From the NCBI GenBank assembly GCA_963707065.1, contig CAVPPJ010000039.1, forward strand, positions 97,510 through 161,509: 64,000 nt of DNA. Reading direction: 5' to 3'. Of the stretch, positions 1 to 8,142 are shown piece after piece. How positions within the stretch are numbered: the stretch's first letter is position 1; every line of letters starts with the position of its first letter. The notes below the pieces were generated by a model, which was given only the letters and a program-made list of their open reading frames with translations, ran no database searches and had not been told where the DNA came from. The position numbers were made by a program, and so were the translations under genes. This DNA is from Palsa-506 sp963707065. GTDB lineage: Bacteria > Actinomycetota > Actinomycetes > Streptosporangiales > Streptosporangiaceae.

Positions 1-2
1 GC

Positions 3-830
3 TCAGGAGTAGCTGTGCTCGGTCCCCGGATACGTCGCGTCGGCGACGTCGCTGACGAAGCTGCCTGCCGCCTCGGCCAGCACGTCGGCAAGGCGGGCGT
101 ACCGCCGGACGAAACGCGGCGCCCGGCCGGTGGTGAGCCCGGCGAAGTCCTGCCACACCATGCCCTGGGCGTCGCAGGAAGGCCCGCCGCCGACGCCGAT
201 GGTGGGGATGGCCAGCGCGTCCGACACCCGGGCGCCCAGGCTGGCCGGGACAGCCTCGAGCACGACCGCGAATGCCCCGGCCCGCTCCAGCGCGAGCGCG
301 TCTGCCAGCAGCACGTCGCCTTCGCCGCCGCGGCCTCTGGCCTGGTAGCTGCCGAGCGCGTTGATGCTCTGCGGCGTCAGGCCCAGGTGACCCATCACCG
401 GGATCCCGGCCGCGGTCATGGCCTCGACCTGCGGCAGCACCCGGCGGCCGCCTTCCAGCTTGACCGCCTGCGCGCCGCCCTCCTTGAGGTAGCGGATGGC
501 GCTCTGTAGCGCCTGCGGCACACCTGACTGGTAGGAGCCGAACGGCAGGTCGGCGACGACCAGCGCGGTCTTCGTGCCGCGCACCACGGCCTGGACCAGC
601 GGAATCAGCAGGTCCAAGGTCGCCGGGAGGGTCGAGGAGTAGCCGAATACCGTCTGAGCGGAGGTGTCACCGACCAGCAGAACACGCACCCCGGCACGCT
701 CGAAGATGCCCGCAGTGAGGGTGTCATAGCAGGTCAGCAGCGTCCACCGGTCGCCTCTGTGCGTTGCTTCCCGCAGGTCTCGCACGGTAATGCGGCGATC
801 CTGCGGCCATGGTGATGCAGTCCCGGTCAT
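3..830 (-). CDS. panB: 3-methyl-2-oxobutanoate hydroxymethyltransferase (PanB)
   Basis: PanB transfers a hydroxymethyl group from methylene-tetrahydrofolate to 2-oxoisovalerate to make ketopantoate, the first committed step of pantothenate and CoA synthesis in the cytosol. The 275-residue protein has the usual family length. Visible family signatures are LLVGDTSAQ near residues 51-59 (metal and substrate binding), VKLEGG near 123-128, MGHLGLTPQ near 146-154 and VLEAVP in the catalytic region near 190. The ATG start has a GAGGA ribosome site about 7 nt upstream. The stop lies at the very edge of the window, so the gene is complete. It follows dapB on the same strand with a 58 nt gap, so they may share a transcript. 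Call is firm. Confidence 0.95.
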   Translation of the reverse strand: MTGTASPWPQDRRITVRDLREATHRGDRWTLLTCYDTLTAGIFERAGVRVLLVGDTSAQTVFGYSSTLPATLDLLIPLVQAVVRGTKTALVVADLPFGSYQSGVPQALQSAIRYLKEGGAQAVKLEGGRRVLPQVEAMTAAGIPVMGHLGLTPQSINALGSYQARGRGGEGDVLLADALALERAGAFAVVLEAVPASLGARVSDALAIPTIGVGGGPSCDAQGMVWQDFAGLTTGRAPRFVRRYARLADVLAEAAGSFVSDVADATYPGTEHSYS

Positions 831-888
831 GCCGAAGTCCTCTGCTCAGGTCGCCACGGATGTTGGCGCCGTTATCGCCAGTATTTCG

Positions 889-1632
889 TCAGCCCACGTC
901 AAGGAGCGATTCCAGGCCCACGGTCAGGCCGGCAGGCAGCGACGCTAGGCCGCGGATCGCGAGCAGCACCCCGGGCATGAACGACCCGCGGTCCAGCGAG
1001 TCGTGCCTGATGGTCAGCAGCTCCCCGTGCCCGCCGAGCAGGACCTCCTGGTGCGCCACCAGCCCCGCCAGCCGGACCGAGTGCACGCGCACTCCGTCGG
1101 TCAGCGCGCCCCGCGCGCCCTCGGCGGCCGTGACCGTGGCGTCGGGGGACGGGCCAAGGCCCGCCGCCTGCCGCGCCGCCGCGATCAGGGACGCGGTGCG
1201 GGAGGCTGTCCCGGACGGCGCGTCTGCCTTGCCGGCATGATGCAGCTCGATAATCTCGGCCGACTCGAAGAACCGCGCTGCCTGCTGAGCAAAGCGCATC
1301 ATCAGCACCGCACCGACGGAGAAGTTGGCCGCGATCAGCACCCGGACACCTGGCGACTCCGCGAGCCACTCCCGCACCGCGGCCAGCCGCCCGTCGTCGA
1401 ACCCGGACGTGCCGACGACGACGTTGCGCCCGGCGGCGATGCACCATCGGAGGTTGTCCATGACCGCACCGGGATGGGTGAAGTCCACGATCACGTCGCA
1501 GTCCGCCAGCGGCCCGCGGTCATCGCCGGCATCGACAGCGGCGGCCATGTCCATATCGCCGGCCATCGCGACTGTCCGGCACATCTCAGAACCCATCCGC
1601 CCCCTGGCGCCGAGCACCCCGACCTTGATCAT
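889..1632 (-). CDS. dapB: 4-hydroxy-tetrahydrodipicolinate reductase (DapB)
   Basis: DapB reduces 4-hydroxy-tetrahydrodipicolinate with NAD(P)H in the lysine and meso-diaminopimelate pathway, feeding cell wall synthesis. The 247-residue product starts with the Rossmann nucleotide-binding loop GARGRMG at residues 8-14. It carries the catalytic and substrate signature ELHHAGKADAPSGTA in the middle, with the His pair and the Lys present. The reading frame is open 16 codons further upstream, but the ATG at 1632 was chosen because GAGGT lies just before it and homologues begin MIKVGVLGARG. The adaptor gene at 2066 diverges from it across a 430 bp gap. Confidence 0.95.
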   Translation of the reverse strand: MIKVGVLGARGRMGSEMCRTVAMAGDMDMAAAVDAGDDRGPLADCDVIVDFTHPGAVMDNLRWCIAAGRNVVVGTSGFDDGRLAAVREWLAESPGVRVLIAANFSVGAVLMMRFAQQAARFFESAEIIELHHAGKADAPSGTASRTASLIAAARQAAGLGPSPDATVTAAEGARGALTDGVRVHSVRLAGLVAHQEVLLGGHGELLTIRHDSLDRGSFMPGVLLAIRGLASLPAGLTVGLESLLDVG

Positions 1633-2065
1633 CGCGCTACCTCGCTGGCTGTGAAGGTTTGTCCGGCAGGCAGTCCGCAAGCGGCCCGATTCTCATCCGG
1701 CCCAGCCTTCGGGAGCCGGGCCGGCGCCCGCGCGAAAGGACCCCGGGGATCCTCGCGGAGTACTCTAATGCCCCAGATCATGAATGCCCCAGATCCTGCG
1801 GAACCTGCGGTCCGGATCCTGCGGAACCGGCGGAGCGGGCGCGACGTGGGCAGGATGGCGAGACGACGATGCACACCTGGTGCCAGCGCAGCGGAGGCAG
1901 GCCGGGCCGCATACTCACACAGAACTCACGCTTAACTCCGACGGCGCCTTCAGGCGCGCCCACCATGATGTCTGCCAGCCCAGTTATCCGCCGGGTCGTA
2001 AGGACGACCCGATGAAGGACAGCACCGGCGGTGGCCGGGCCACTGCCTGGCGGGAGCGCAGCTGA
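1633..2065. other. Divergent intergenic region between dapB and the export operon
   Basis: This 433 bp region carries no convincing gene. It must hold the promoters of dapB (leftward) and of the adaptor operon (rightward), but I cannot assign clear -35/-10 boxes. A small imperfect duplication is visible at about 1768-1840: TGCCCCAGATC occurs twice and GATCCTGCGGAACC occurs twice. Confidence 0.4.
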
Positions 2066-3319
2066 GTGGATTTCAGAGCCGACGAGGGGCCTGGCGACGC
2101 ACGACTGCGCCGCCGCAGGACGATCGTGCTCGCCATCGTGATCGTCGCGCTGATCGCAGCGATCGGCGGCCTGCTGATCTCGACAACCATCAAGTCACCC
2201 GCCGACGTCGCCGCGCAGACCCAACCGCCGGGGCTGACCCAGCTGACGGCGACCGTGCAACGGCAGGTCATCAGCACCACCGTGCTGGCCCAGGGCAAGG
2301 TCAGCCAGCCCGCGGAGGTATCCGGTCCGGCGGCCTCCGGCGGCGGGGGCCCATCCGGCGCGCAGCCAATCGTCACCCGGATTTTCCTGCACCCTGGCGC
2401 GGAGGTGGGGCCGGGCAGCGTGATCCTCGAGGTCGCCGGCCGGCCGGTGTTCGCATTCCCCGGCACGGTACCGGCTTACCGGAACCTCATTCCCGGCGAG
2501 ACCGGCGAGGACGTGGCCGAGCTCCAGGTGGCGCTAGAGGAAATCGGGCTCGGAGTCGGCGATGACACGAGCGGCGTCTACGGGCCTGGCACGGCAACCG
2601 CAGTCGCCGCGTTCTACCAGGACATCGGGTACTCGGCACCAATGATCTCCACCGGTCCGAAGGCCGACCGGGGCGCGATGATGCCGCTGTCGGAGTTCAT
2701 GTTCATCCCCCGGTTCCCCGCGCACGTGGCCAGCCTCGGGGCCAAGGTCGGCGGCACGGCGAGCGGGAAGCTGGTGACGCTGTCGATGGGCAATCCCGCC
2801 GTGGCCGGCCAGCTCAACCCCAACGACCGCGGCCTGGTACGGCCGGGCATGAAAGTCAGGATCACGAACACGGTGACGGGCAGATCCGTCCACGGCCGGA
2901 TCACGTCGGTTAAGAGCCGGACCGAGACCAAGGGCAGCATCTCCGGGGGCATCTTCCTGCCCATGCGGGTCAGGCCGGGCAGGCCGCTGCCCCCCTCGCT
3001 GATCGGCCAGAACGTCACCCTGACGATCACCGCGGCGCATAGCAGCGGGCCGGTACTCGCGGTGCCCGAGGCAGCGGTCTTCGCCAGCGTCAACGGCAGC
3101 ACTTACGTCACCAGGGTGACAGGCGCCCACTCGCAGGTCAGGGTGCCGGTCCGGACCGGCCTCACGGGCGATGGGCTGGTTGAGGTCACGCCAGTCGGCG
3201 GCGCGGCGCTCGCCGCCGGGGACGCGGTCCTTACCGGTGAGAACTACGTAAGGCCTGGCCTCGTCGGCCGCCCGGGCCGCGGCACCAAGCGCAGCATCAC
3301 CGTGGTGCCGCCGGGATGA
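2066..3319 (+). CDS. Membrane fusion (adaptor) protein with peptidoglycan-binding domain, MacA-like
   Basis: This is the probable extracytoplasmic adaptor of a MacAB-type ABC exporter. The 417-residue protein has an Arg-rich cytoplasmic N-terminus, one membrane anchor at about residues 19-38, and a Gly/Pro-rich linker near 90-100. A peptidoglycan-binding domain follows, with GETGEDVAELQVALEEIGL and YGPGTATAVAAFYQ near 145-190. The C-terminal half is beta-rich as in HlyD/RND adaptors. The GTG start follows GGGAGCGCAGCTGA, a weak ribosome site. Its TGA stop overlaps the ATG of the ATPase gene (ATGA), so translation is coupled. The exported substrate cannot be told from sequence. Confidence 0.8.
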   Translation: MDFRADEGPGDARLRRRRTIVLAIVIVALIAAIGGLLISTTIKSPADVAAQTQPPGLTQLTATVQRQVISTTVLAQGKVSQPAEVSGPAASGGGGPSGAQPIVTRIFLHPGAEVGPGSVILEVAGRPVFAFPGTVPAYRNLIPGETGEDVAELQVALEEIGLGVGDDTSGVYGPGTATAVAAFYQDIGYSAPMISTGPKADRGAMMPLSEFMFIPRFPAHVASLGAKVGGTASGKLVTLSMGNPAVAGQLNPNDRGLVRPGMKVRITNTVTGRSVHGRITSVKSRTETKGSISGGIFLPMRVRPGRPLPPSLIGQNVTLTITAAHSSGPVLAVPEAAVFASVNGSTYVTRVTGAHSQVRVPVRTGLTGDGLVEVTPVGGAALAAGDAVLTGENYVRPGLVGRPGRGTKRSITVVPPG

Positions 3320-4197
3320 CCGCGACCGACGCCGCCCCGCCGGTCATCCGGCTGTCGGCGGCCGGCTACACCTATGCGGGGCCGCCGCCGGTCCGGGCGC
3401 TGCGCCCGACGGACCTCGTCATCCGGCGCGGCGAGCACGTTGCGATCACCGGGCCGTCCGGTTCGGGGAAGTCGACCCTGCTGAACCTGCTGGGCCTGCT
3501 GGACAGGCCGACGGAGGGGGTCCTGCAGATCGACGGCATCGACGTCGGCTCGGCGTCCGAGCGGGACCGCGCGGCGGTGCGCGCGCACCGCATCGGGTTC
3601 GTCTTCCAGTCCTTCCACCTGCTGCCGCACCGGACAGCCGCGGAGAACGTCATGCTGGCGCAGGTTTACGCGGACATGCCGCGGCGGCGGCGGCCGGGCG
3701 CGGCGCTGGCCGCGCTCGCCCAGGTCGGCCTGGAGCACCGGGCGCACGCGCTGCCCACGGCGCTGTCCGGGGGCGAGCGGCAGCGGGTCGCGATCGCCCG
3801 AGCCCTGGTCAATCATCCGTCGCTGCTGCTGTGCGACGAGCCGACGGGAAACCTGGACACAGCAACGACCAGGGAGCTGACCGACCTGCTCGTGTCGCTG
3901 CATGCGGGCGGCACGACGCTGGTCATCATCACCCACAACCCGGCGGTCGCCGGGCGCGCAGAGCGCCGGGTCACGATCCGCGACGGCCAGCTGGCCGAGT
4001 CGCCGGACGACGGGCCCGGCGGGCAAGACAGCGAGCCCGGCGGGCTGGACGGCGAACCTGGCGGACCCGACAGGTGGCTCGGCGGGCGGGATGACAGCCC
4101 CGGCGCGCAGGACAGCCGGCACCGCGGCCGGGATGACAGCCCCGGCGGACGGGACAGCTGGCCCGGCGGGCAAAGCGGTGAGCATGACGCGGGCTAG
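3316..4197 (+). CDS. ABC transporter ATP-binding protein, MacB/LolD type
   Basis: This is the ATPase of the exporter. The 293 residues contain Walker A GPSGSGKST at 46-54, the signature LSGGERQRVAIARAL from 150, and Walker B LLLCDEPTGNLD from 170, followed by the switch His in VIITHN. The family normally ends near residue 230. Here about 60 extra residues follow, made of degenerate Gly/Asp/Pro units (GGQD, GGLD, GGPD, GGRD, GGRD). This tail arises from a GC-rich imperfect repeat at about 4008-4170 and has no known function. The 3' end overlaps the permease start by 14 nt. Confidence 0.92.
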   Translation: MTATDAAPPVIRLSAAGYTYAGPPPVRALRPTDLVIRRGEHVAITGPSGSGKSTLLNLLGLLDRPTEGVLQIDGIDVGSASERDRAAVRAHRIGFVFQSFHLLPHRTAAENVMLAQVYADMPRRRRPGAALAALAQVGLEHRAHALPTALSGGERQRVAIARALVNHPSLLLCDEPTGNLDTATTRELTDLLVSLHAGGTTLVIITHNPAVAGRAERRVTIRDGQLAESPDDGPGGQDSEPGGLDGEPGGPDRWLGGRDDSPGAQDSRHRGRDDSPGGRDSWPGGQSGEHDAG

Positions 4198-5425
4198 CCG
4201 GCGCCGGGTCATCGGTGCGGCCTCCCGGTTCCGCCTGCATGACCTGTTCAGCGAGGCCATGGCCGGGCTGCTGCAGCGGCCGGGCCGGTCGGCGCTGACC
4301 ATGCTCGGCACGGTGCTGGGCATCGGCAGTTTCGTCGCGATCGTGGGCCTGTCGCAGACGGCGACCGGTCAGATCGGCAAGCAGTTCAATGTGCTCGACG
4401 CCACGCAGGTGACGGTGAGCGACACCGGGGCGAGTCAGGCGAGCAAGCCGACGCTCGACTTCCCGGCGAATGCCGACGCGATCGTGGACCGGATCCACGG
4501 CGTGATCGCCGCCGGAGTGTGGTGGACCGTCCAGTTCAGCAACGCCGCGGTGAGCTCCCGGCCGGGAGCCGGCCAGGGCACCCAGCTCAGCCTGCCGGTG
4601 ACGGCCGCGGCCCCCGGTGCGCTGGCGGCCAGCGGCGCGAAACTCGATCAGGGCGTGCTGTTCAACCAGTTCCATCAGGCGCACGCCCAGAACGTGGCCG
4701 TCATCGGCCGGACGGCGGCCGCCGACCTTGGCCTCTTCAACCTGCAGCAGCAGCCTGCCATCTTCATCGGCGGCCAGCCGTTCACCGTCATCGGCATCAT
4801 CGCCAGCGACCCGCGGCTGCCGCAGCTGAACCTCGGCGTGACCGTTCCCACGTCCACGGCCATCCGCCTGTGGGGCAAGCCGCAGGCCGGCCAGGGCGCC
4901 AGCATGCTGATCCAGACCAGGCTCGGCGCGGCCCAGGTGGTGGCCGGGCAGGTACCCATCGCGCTGCGGCCCGACAACCCGAAACTGCTGTCCGCCGCCG
5001 CGCCGCCCAGCCCGACCCAGCTCCGGCATGCGGTAGCCACCAGCCTCAACACCCTGTTCCTGGCGCTGGCCGGGATCGCGATCGTGGTGGGCGCCATCGG
5101 GATCGCCAACACCACGCTGGTCGCGGTCCTGGAGCGGTCCGGCGAGATCGGGCTGCGCCGCGCGCTCGGTGCGCGGCCCCGGCACATCGGGACCCAGTTC
5201 CTGGCCGAGTCCACGGCGCTCGGCCTGTTCGGCGGGCTGGTCGGCGCCAGCCTCGGCGTGCTGGCCACGCTCGTGGTCACGATCTACCATCACTGGACCG
5301 CGCTGCTCGACCCGCGCGTGGTACTCGCCGCTCCCATCGCAGGCGGCATCGTCGGCCTGCTGGCCGGTCTCTACCCGGCGCTGCGGGCAAGCACCGTAGA
5401 GCCGGCCGAAGCACTGCGCCGCTGA
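4184..5425 (+). CDS. ABC transporter permease, MacB/FtsX type
   Basis: This is the membrane subunit of the exporter. The 413-residue protein has a first transmembrane helix at about residues 28-48 (LTMLGTVLGIGSFVAIVGL). A roughly 220-residue extracytoplasmic MacB-type domain follows, then three C-terminal helices of the FtsX fold with the conserved cytoplasmic loop GEIGLRRALGARPRHI. The frame is open far upstream inside the ATPase gene. I chose the ATG at 4184 because homologous sequence starts there; GTG at 4178 is an alternative. It overlaps the ATPase gene by 14 nt, so the subunits are probably made in fixed ratio. Confidence 0.9.
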   Translation: MTRASRRRVIGAASRFRLHDLFSEAMAGLLQRPGRSALTMLGTVLGIGSFVAIVGLSQTATGQIGKQFNVLDATQVTVSDTGASQASKPTLDFPANADAIVDRIHGVIAAGVWWTVQFSNAAVSSRPGAGQGTQLSLPVTAAAPGALAASGAKLDQGVLFNQFHQAHAQNVAVIGRTAAADLGLFNLQQQPAIFIGGQPFTVIGIIASDPRLPQLNLGVTVPTSTAIRLWGKPQAGQGASMLIQTRLGAAQVVAGQVPIALRPDNPKLLSAAAPPSPTQLRHAVATSLNTLFLALAGIAIVVGAIGIANTTLVAVLERSGEIGLRRALGARPRHIGTQFLAESTALGLFGGLVGASLGVLATLVVTIYHHWTALLDPRVVLAAPIAGGIVGLLAGLYPALRASTVEPAEALRR

Positions 5426-5448
5426 CCGAGACCGGAAAGGAGGACGGC

Positions 5449-6724
5449 ATGGCACGGGTCCGGAGCGCCGCGTCCGCACAGGTCCGGACCGCGGCCTCCG
5501 CACGAGCCAGGGGCGCCGCGTCCGCACGGGTCCGGACCATGCCTCCGCACGAGCCACGAGCACGGCGTCCGCACGGGTCGGACCGCCTCCGCACGAGCCA
5601 CGAGCACGGCGTCCGCACGGGTCCGGAGCGCGGCGTACTCGCGGACCCGGCGTGCCACGTCCGTGCTGGTCGCCTGCCTCACCGCCGGCTGCGTGCTGGC
5701 CGCCTGCTCCGGCGGTGGCGCCGCGGCGGGCAGCGCTAAGGGCCGGCCGGGCCAGGCGCGGCGGCTCCCGGGCAGCTTCGGCCGGAGGTTTGTCGTGATC
5801 GGCGGCGGGGGCGGCCCGACCGGCCTCATCGCCATCGGCGGGCTGGGCGGCGGCAAGAGCGGACGACCGCAGATCTCCGTGCCGCCGATCCCGCCGGCCA
5901 GCTCGGCCCGCCCGATCGCGATGCCGCTCGACAGCTACGAGCAGGTCGCGGGCAACGAGCAGGAGGTCCTGGTGGAGGCCAGCAGCCTGCTCACCCAGCG
6001 CTGCATGACGGCACGGGGCTTCAGCTACCCTGAGGCGGCCCAGCCCAGCACTGAGCTCAGCGCCCTGCAGCAGACCGAGAACAGCCCGGTCGGGCTCACC
6101 AGGCTCGGCCAGGCGCAGATCTACGGCTACGCCAAGCCGAAGAGCGGCGCCGGCAGTAGCGGGCCGGTGTTCTTCGGCCTGGTGGGCGGTCAGGTCTTCG
6201 GGCAGGCGATCCAGGACCACGGGGCCGCCTGGGTGACCGCGCTGCTCGGGTTCAGCCCCGGCCCCGTGCAGCAGAACCAGGGGCGTCACGAAGGCTGCGT
6301 CCCGCTGGTGACGAGCGAGCTGTACGGTCCGGACCGCGGCAGCTCCAACCCCGATCCGGTACCGGGCATCGCCTTCCAGGCCCTGCAGTGGACGCAGAGC
6401 GACCCCAGGATCGTCGCCGTCAACAAGGCGTGGTCGCGCTGCATGACGGCCCGCGGGTACGGCTACGGGACCCCGCAGGAGGCGGCGCAGAAAAACTGGC
6501 CGTCCGCCCCGACCACGGCCGAGATCGGCACTGCCGTCGCGGACGTGACGTGCAAGACGCAGACAAACCTGACCAACACCTGGCTGACCGTTGAAGCCGC
6601 CTACCAGCTGGCACTCATCGACCAGAACCTGACCGCGCTGTCGCAGCTCCAGTCCAGCTTCAGGGGCCTGCTGCAGCGGGCCGAGGCGCTCGTGGGCGCC
6701 GGCGGCCTGCCGGCCGGGCCGTAG
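5449..6724 (+). CDS. Putative lipoprotein of the export operon, start-proximal frameshift
   Basis: The function is unknown. The uninterrupted frame runs from a GTG at 5663 to 6724 (353 codons). It begins in the middle of a signal peptide: hydrophobic VLVACLTAGCVLAAC with a lipobox Cys, then a Gly-rich mature protein. The only good ribosome site (GGAAAGGAGG, 5 nt before ATG 5449) lies upstream in another frame. Both frames encode the same Arg/Ala/Ser-rich peptide (ARVRSAAS) across a roughly 48 bp tandem repeat whose units are 48, 47 and 44 nt long. The original start is therefore probably 5449 and the repeat has shifted the frame. The mature part has paired CMTARG motifs near residues 114 and 261 (each RCMTARGF/Y), suggesting an internal duplication. 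It is the last gene of the export operon, 23 nt after the permease. Confidence 0.65.
5453..5640 (+). repeat. Degenerate tandem repeat of about 48 bp in the lipoprotein leader
   Basis: Successive GGTC(C)GGA blocks start at 5481, 5529, 5576 and 5620, giving unit lengths of 48, 47 and 44 nt. Each unit contains CTCCGCACGAGCCA and GCGTCCGCACG. The non-multiples of three change the reading frame between the good ribosome site at 5449 and the lipobox near 5700. Confidence 0.8.
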
Positions 6725-6828
6725 CCGGAGCCGGCCAGCGGACGGGCACCGGTGACGGGCACGGTGACAAGGTAGCCGCAGCTGACCGCGCGGGCCGAGG
6801 TGACCGTGCGGATGGTGACCGCGCGGGC

Positions 6829-8142
6829 TTACGCCAGCGCAGTGGCGAAGGCGTCCGCATCGTCGAACGGGCCGACGACGGCGAGTACCTTCGGCCGGGC
6901 CAGCACCTCGGCGGCGACCGCGCGGATCTCGTCGTGCGTCACTGCCTCGATCGATGCGAGGATCTCATCAACCGGCTCCAGCCGCGGATAGACCAGCTCG
7001 GACTTGCCGAGCCTGCTCATCCGGGAGGACGGGTCCTCCAGGCCCAGCACGATCGACCCGCGCAGCTGGCCCTTGCCCCGGTCGAGCTCGCCGTCGGTCA
7101 GCCCGCCGGCCACGACCTTGGCGATTTCGTCCTGGCAGATGGCGAGCACCTCGTCGGCCTTGGCGGGCAGGCAGCCGGCGTAGACGCCCCACATCCCGGT
7201 GTCGGCGTGCTGCGAGCTGAAGCTGTACACCGAATAGGCCAGGCCGCGCTTCTCCCGCACTTCCTGGAACAGCCGCGACGACATGCCGCCGCCGAGCGCG
7301 GCGTTCAGCACGCCGAGCGCGAACCTGCGGTCGTCGGTGCGCGACAGTCCCACGCAGCCGAGCACCAGGTTCGCCTGCTCGATGCCGCGCGAGACCAGCC
7401 GCAGTCCGGTGCCTGCCTCGGTCGGGGACGGCCCGGGCGGGGCCAGCCGGGGCGGCACCGGGCCGGCGTCGCCGGTCAGCACCGGGCCGAACGCGCTACG
7501 GGCGAGCTCCACTAGCTCGCCGTGGTCGAGGCTGCCGGCCGCGGCGATCACCAGGTTGTCCGGCGTATACCTCGCGGCGTAATGCTCGGCGATCTGCTCG
7601 CGGGTGATCGAGTTGATCGAGTCGACGCTGCCCAGGATGGGGCGGCCGAGCGGGGTGTCGCCGAACAGCTGGGCGGCGAATGCCTCGTGCACCGTGTCGG
7701 TCGGATCGTCATCGTTCATGGCGATCTCTTCGAGGATCACGCCGCGCTCGGCATCCACGTCCTTCGGCTCGATCAGCGAGCTGGTGACCATGTCGGAGAG
7801 CACGTCGATGGCGAGCGGCAGGTCGGCATCGAGTACCCGCGCGTAGTAGCACGTGTACTCCTTGCCGGTGAAGGCGTTCAGCTCGCCGCCGACGGCGTCC
7901 ATGGCGGCCGAGATGTCAAGCGCGGTGCGCCGCGGCGTGCCCTTGAAGAGCAGGTGCTCCAGGTAGTGCGTGGCGCCGAAATGAGCGCTGCCCTCGTCAC
8001 GTGACCCGACGCCCGCCCAGATGCCGAAGGCGGCCGACCTGACCGCGGGCAGCGACTCGGTGATCACCCGCAGTCCGCCGGGGAGGACGGTGCGGGTGAC
8101 GGTGGATTCGCCACCCGCCTGCCGTCCGGTGTGGTCGCTCAT
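6829..8142 (-). CDS. M16 family zinc peptidase (insulinase-like)
   Basis: This is a 437-residue zinc peptidase of the pitrilysin/mitochondrial-processing-peptidase type, the standard gene next to pnp in actinobacteria. The inverted zinc motif HYLEH is at residues 59-63, and the third ligand lies in the AERGVILEEIAM segment about 75 residues later. The C-terminal half holds the degenerate second M16 repeat. Its start ATG overlaps the pnp stop (ATGA), so it is translationally coupled to pnp. The physiological substrate is unknown. The region between it and the convergent lipoprotein (6725-6828) holds only short degenerate GTGACCG repeats. Confidence 0.93.
   Translation of the reverse strand: MSDHTGRQAGGESTVTRTVLPGGLRVITESLPAVRSAAFGIWAGVGSRDEGSAHFGATHYLEHLLFKGTPRRTALDISAAMDAVGGELNAFTGKEYTCYYARVLDADLPLAIDVLSDMVTSSLIEPKDVDAERGVILEEIAMNDDDPTDTVHEAFAAQLFGDTPLGRPILGSVDSINSITREQIAEHYAARYTPDNLVIAAAGSLDHGELVELARSAFGPVLTGDAGPVPPRLAPPGPSPTEAGTGLRLVSRGIEQANLVLGCVGLSRTDDRRFALGVLNAALGGGMSSRLFQEVREKRGLAYSVYSFSSQHADTGMWGVYAGCLPAKADEVLAICQDEIAKVVAGGLTDGELDRGKGQLRGSIVLGLEDPSSRMSRLGKSELVYPRLEPVDEILASIEAVTHDEIRAVAAEVLARPKVLAVVGPFDDADAFATALA

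Noticed and set aside
3971..6289. A 772-codon open frame on the minus strand opposite the exporter operon
   Set aside because: It is the mirror of the GC-biased third positions of the plus-strand genes. Its translation is low complexity with no recognisable motif, and it overlaps three well-supported genes.
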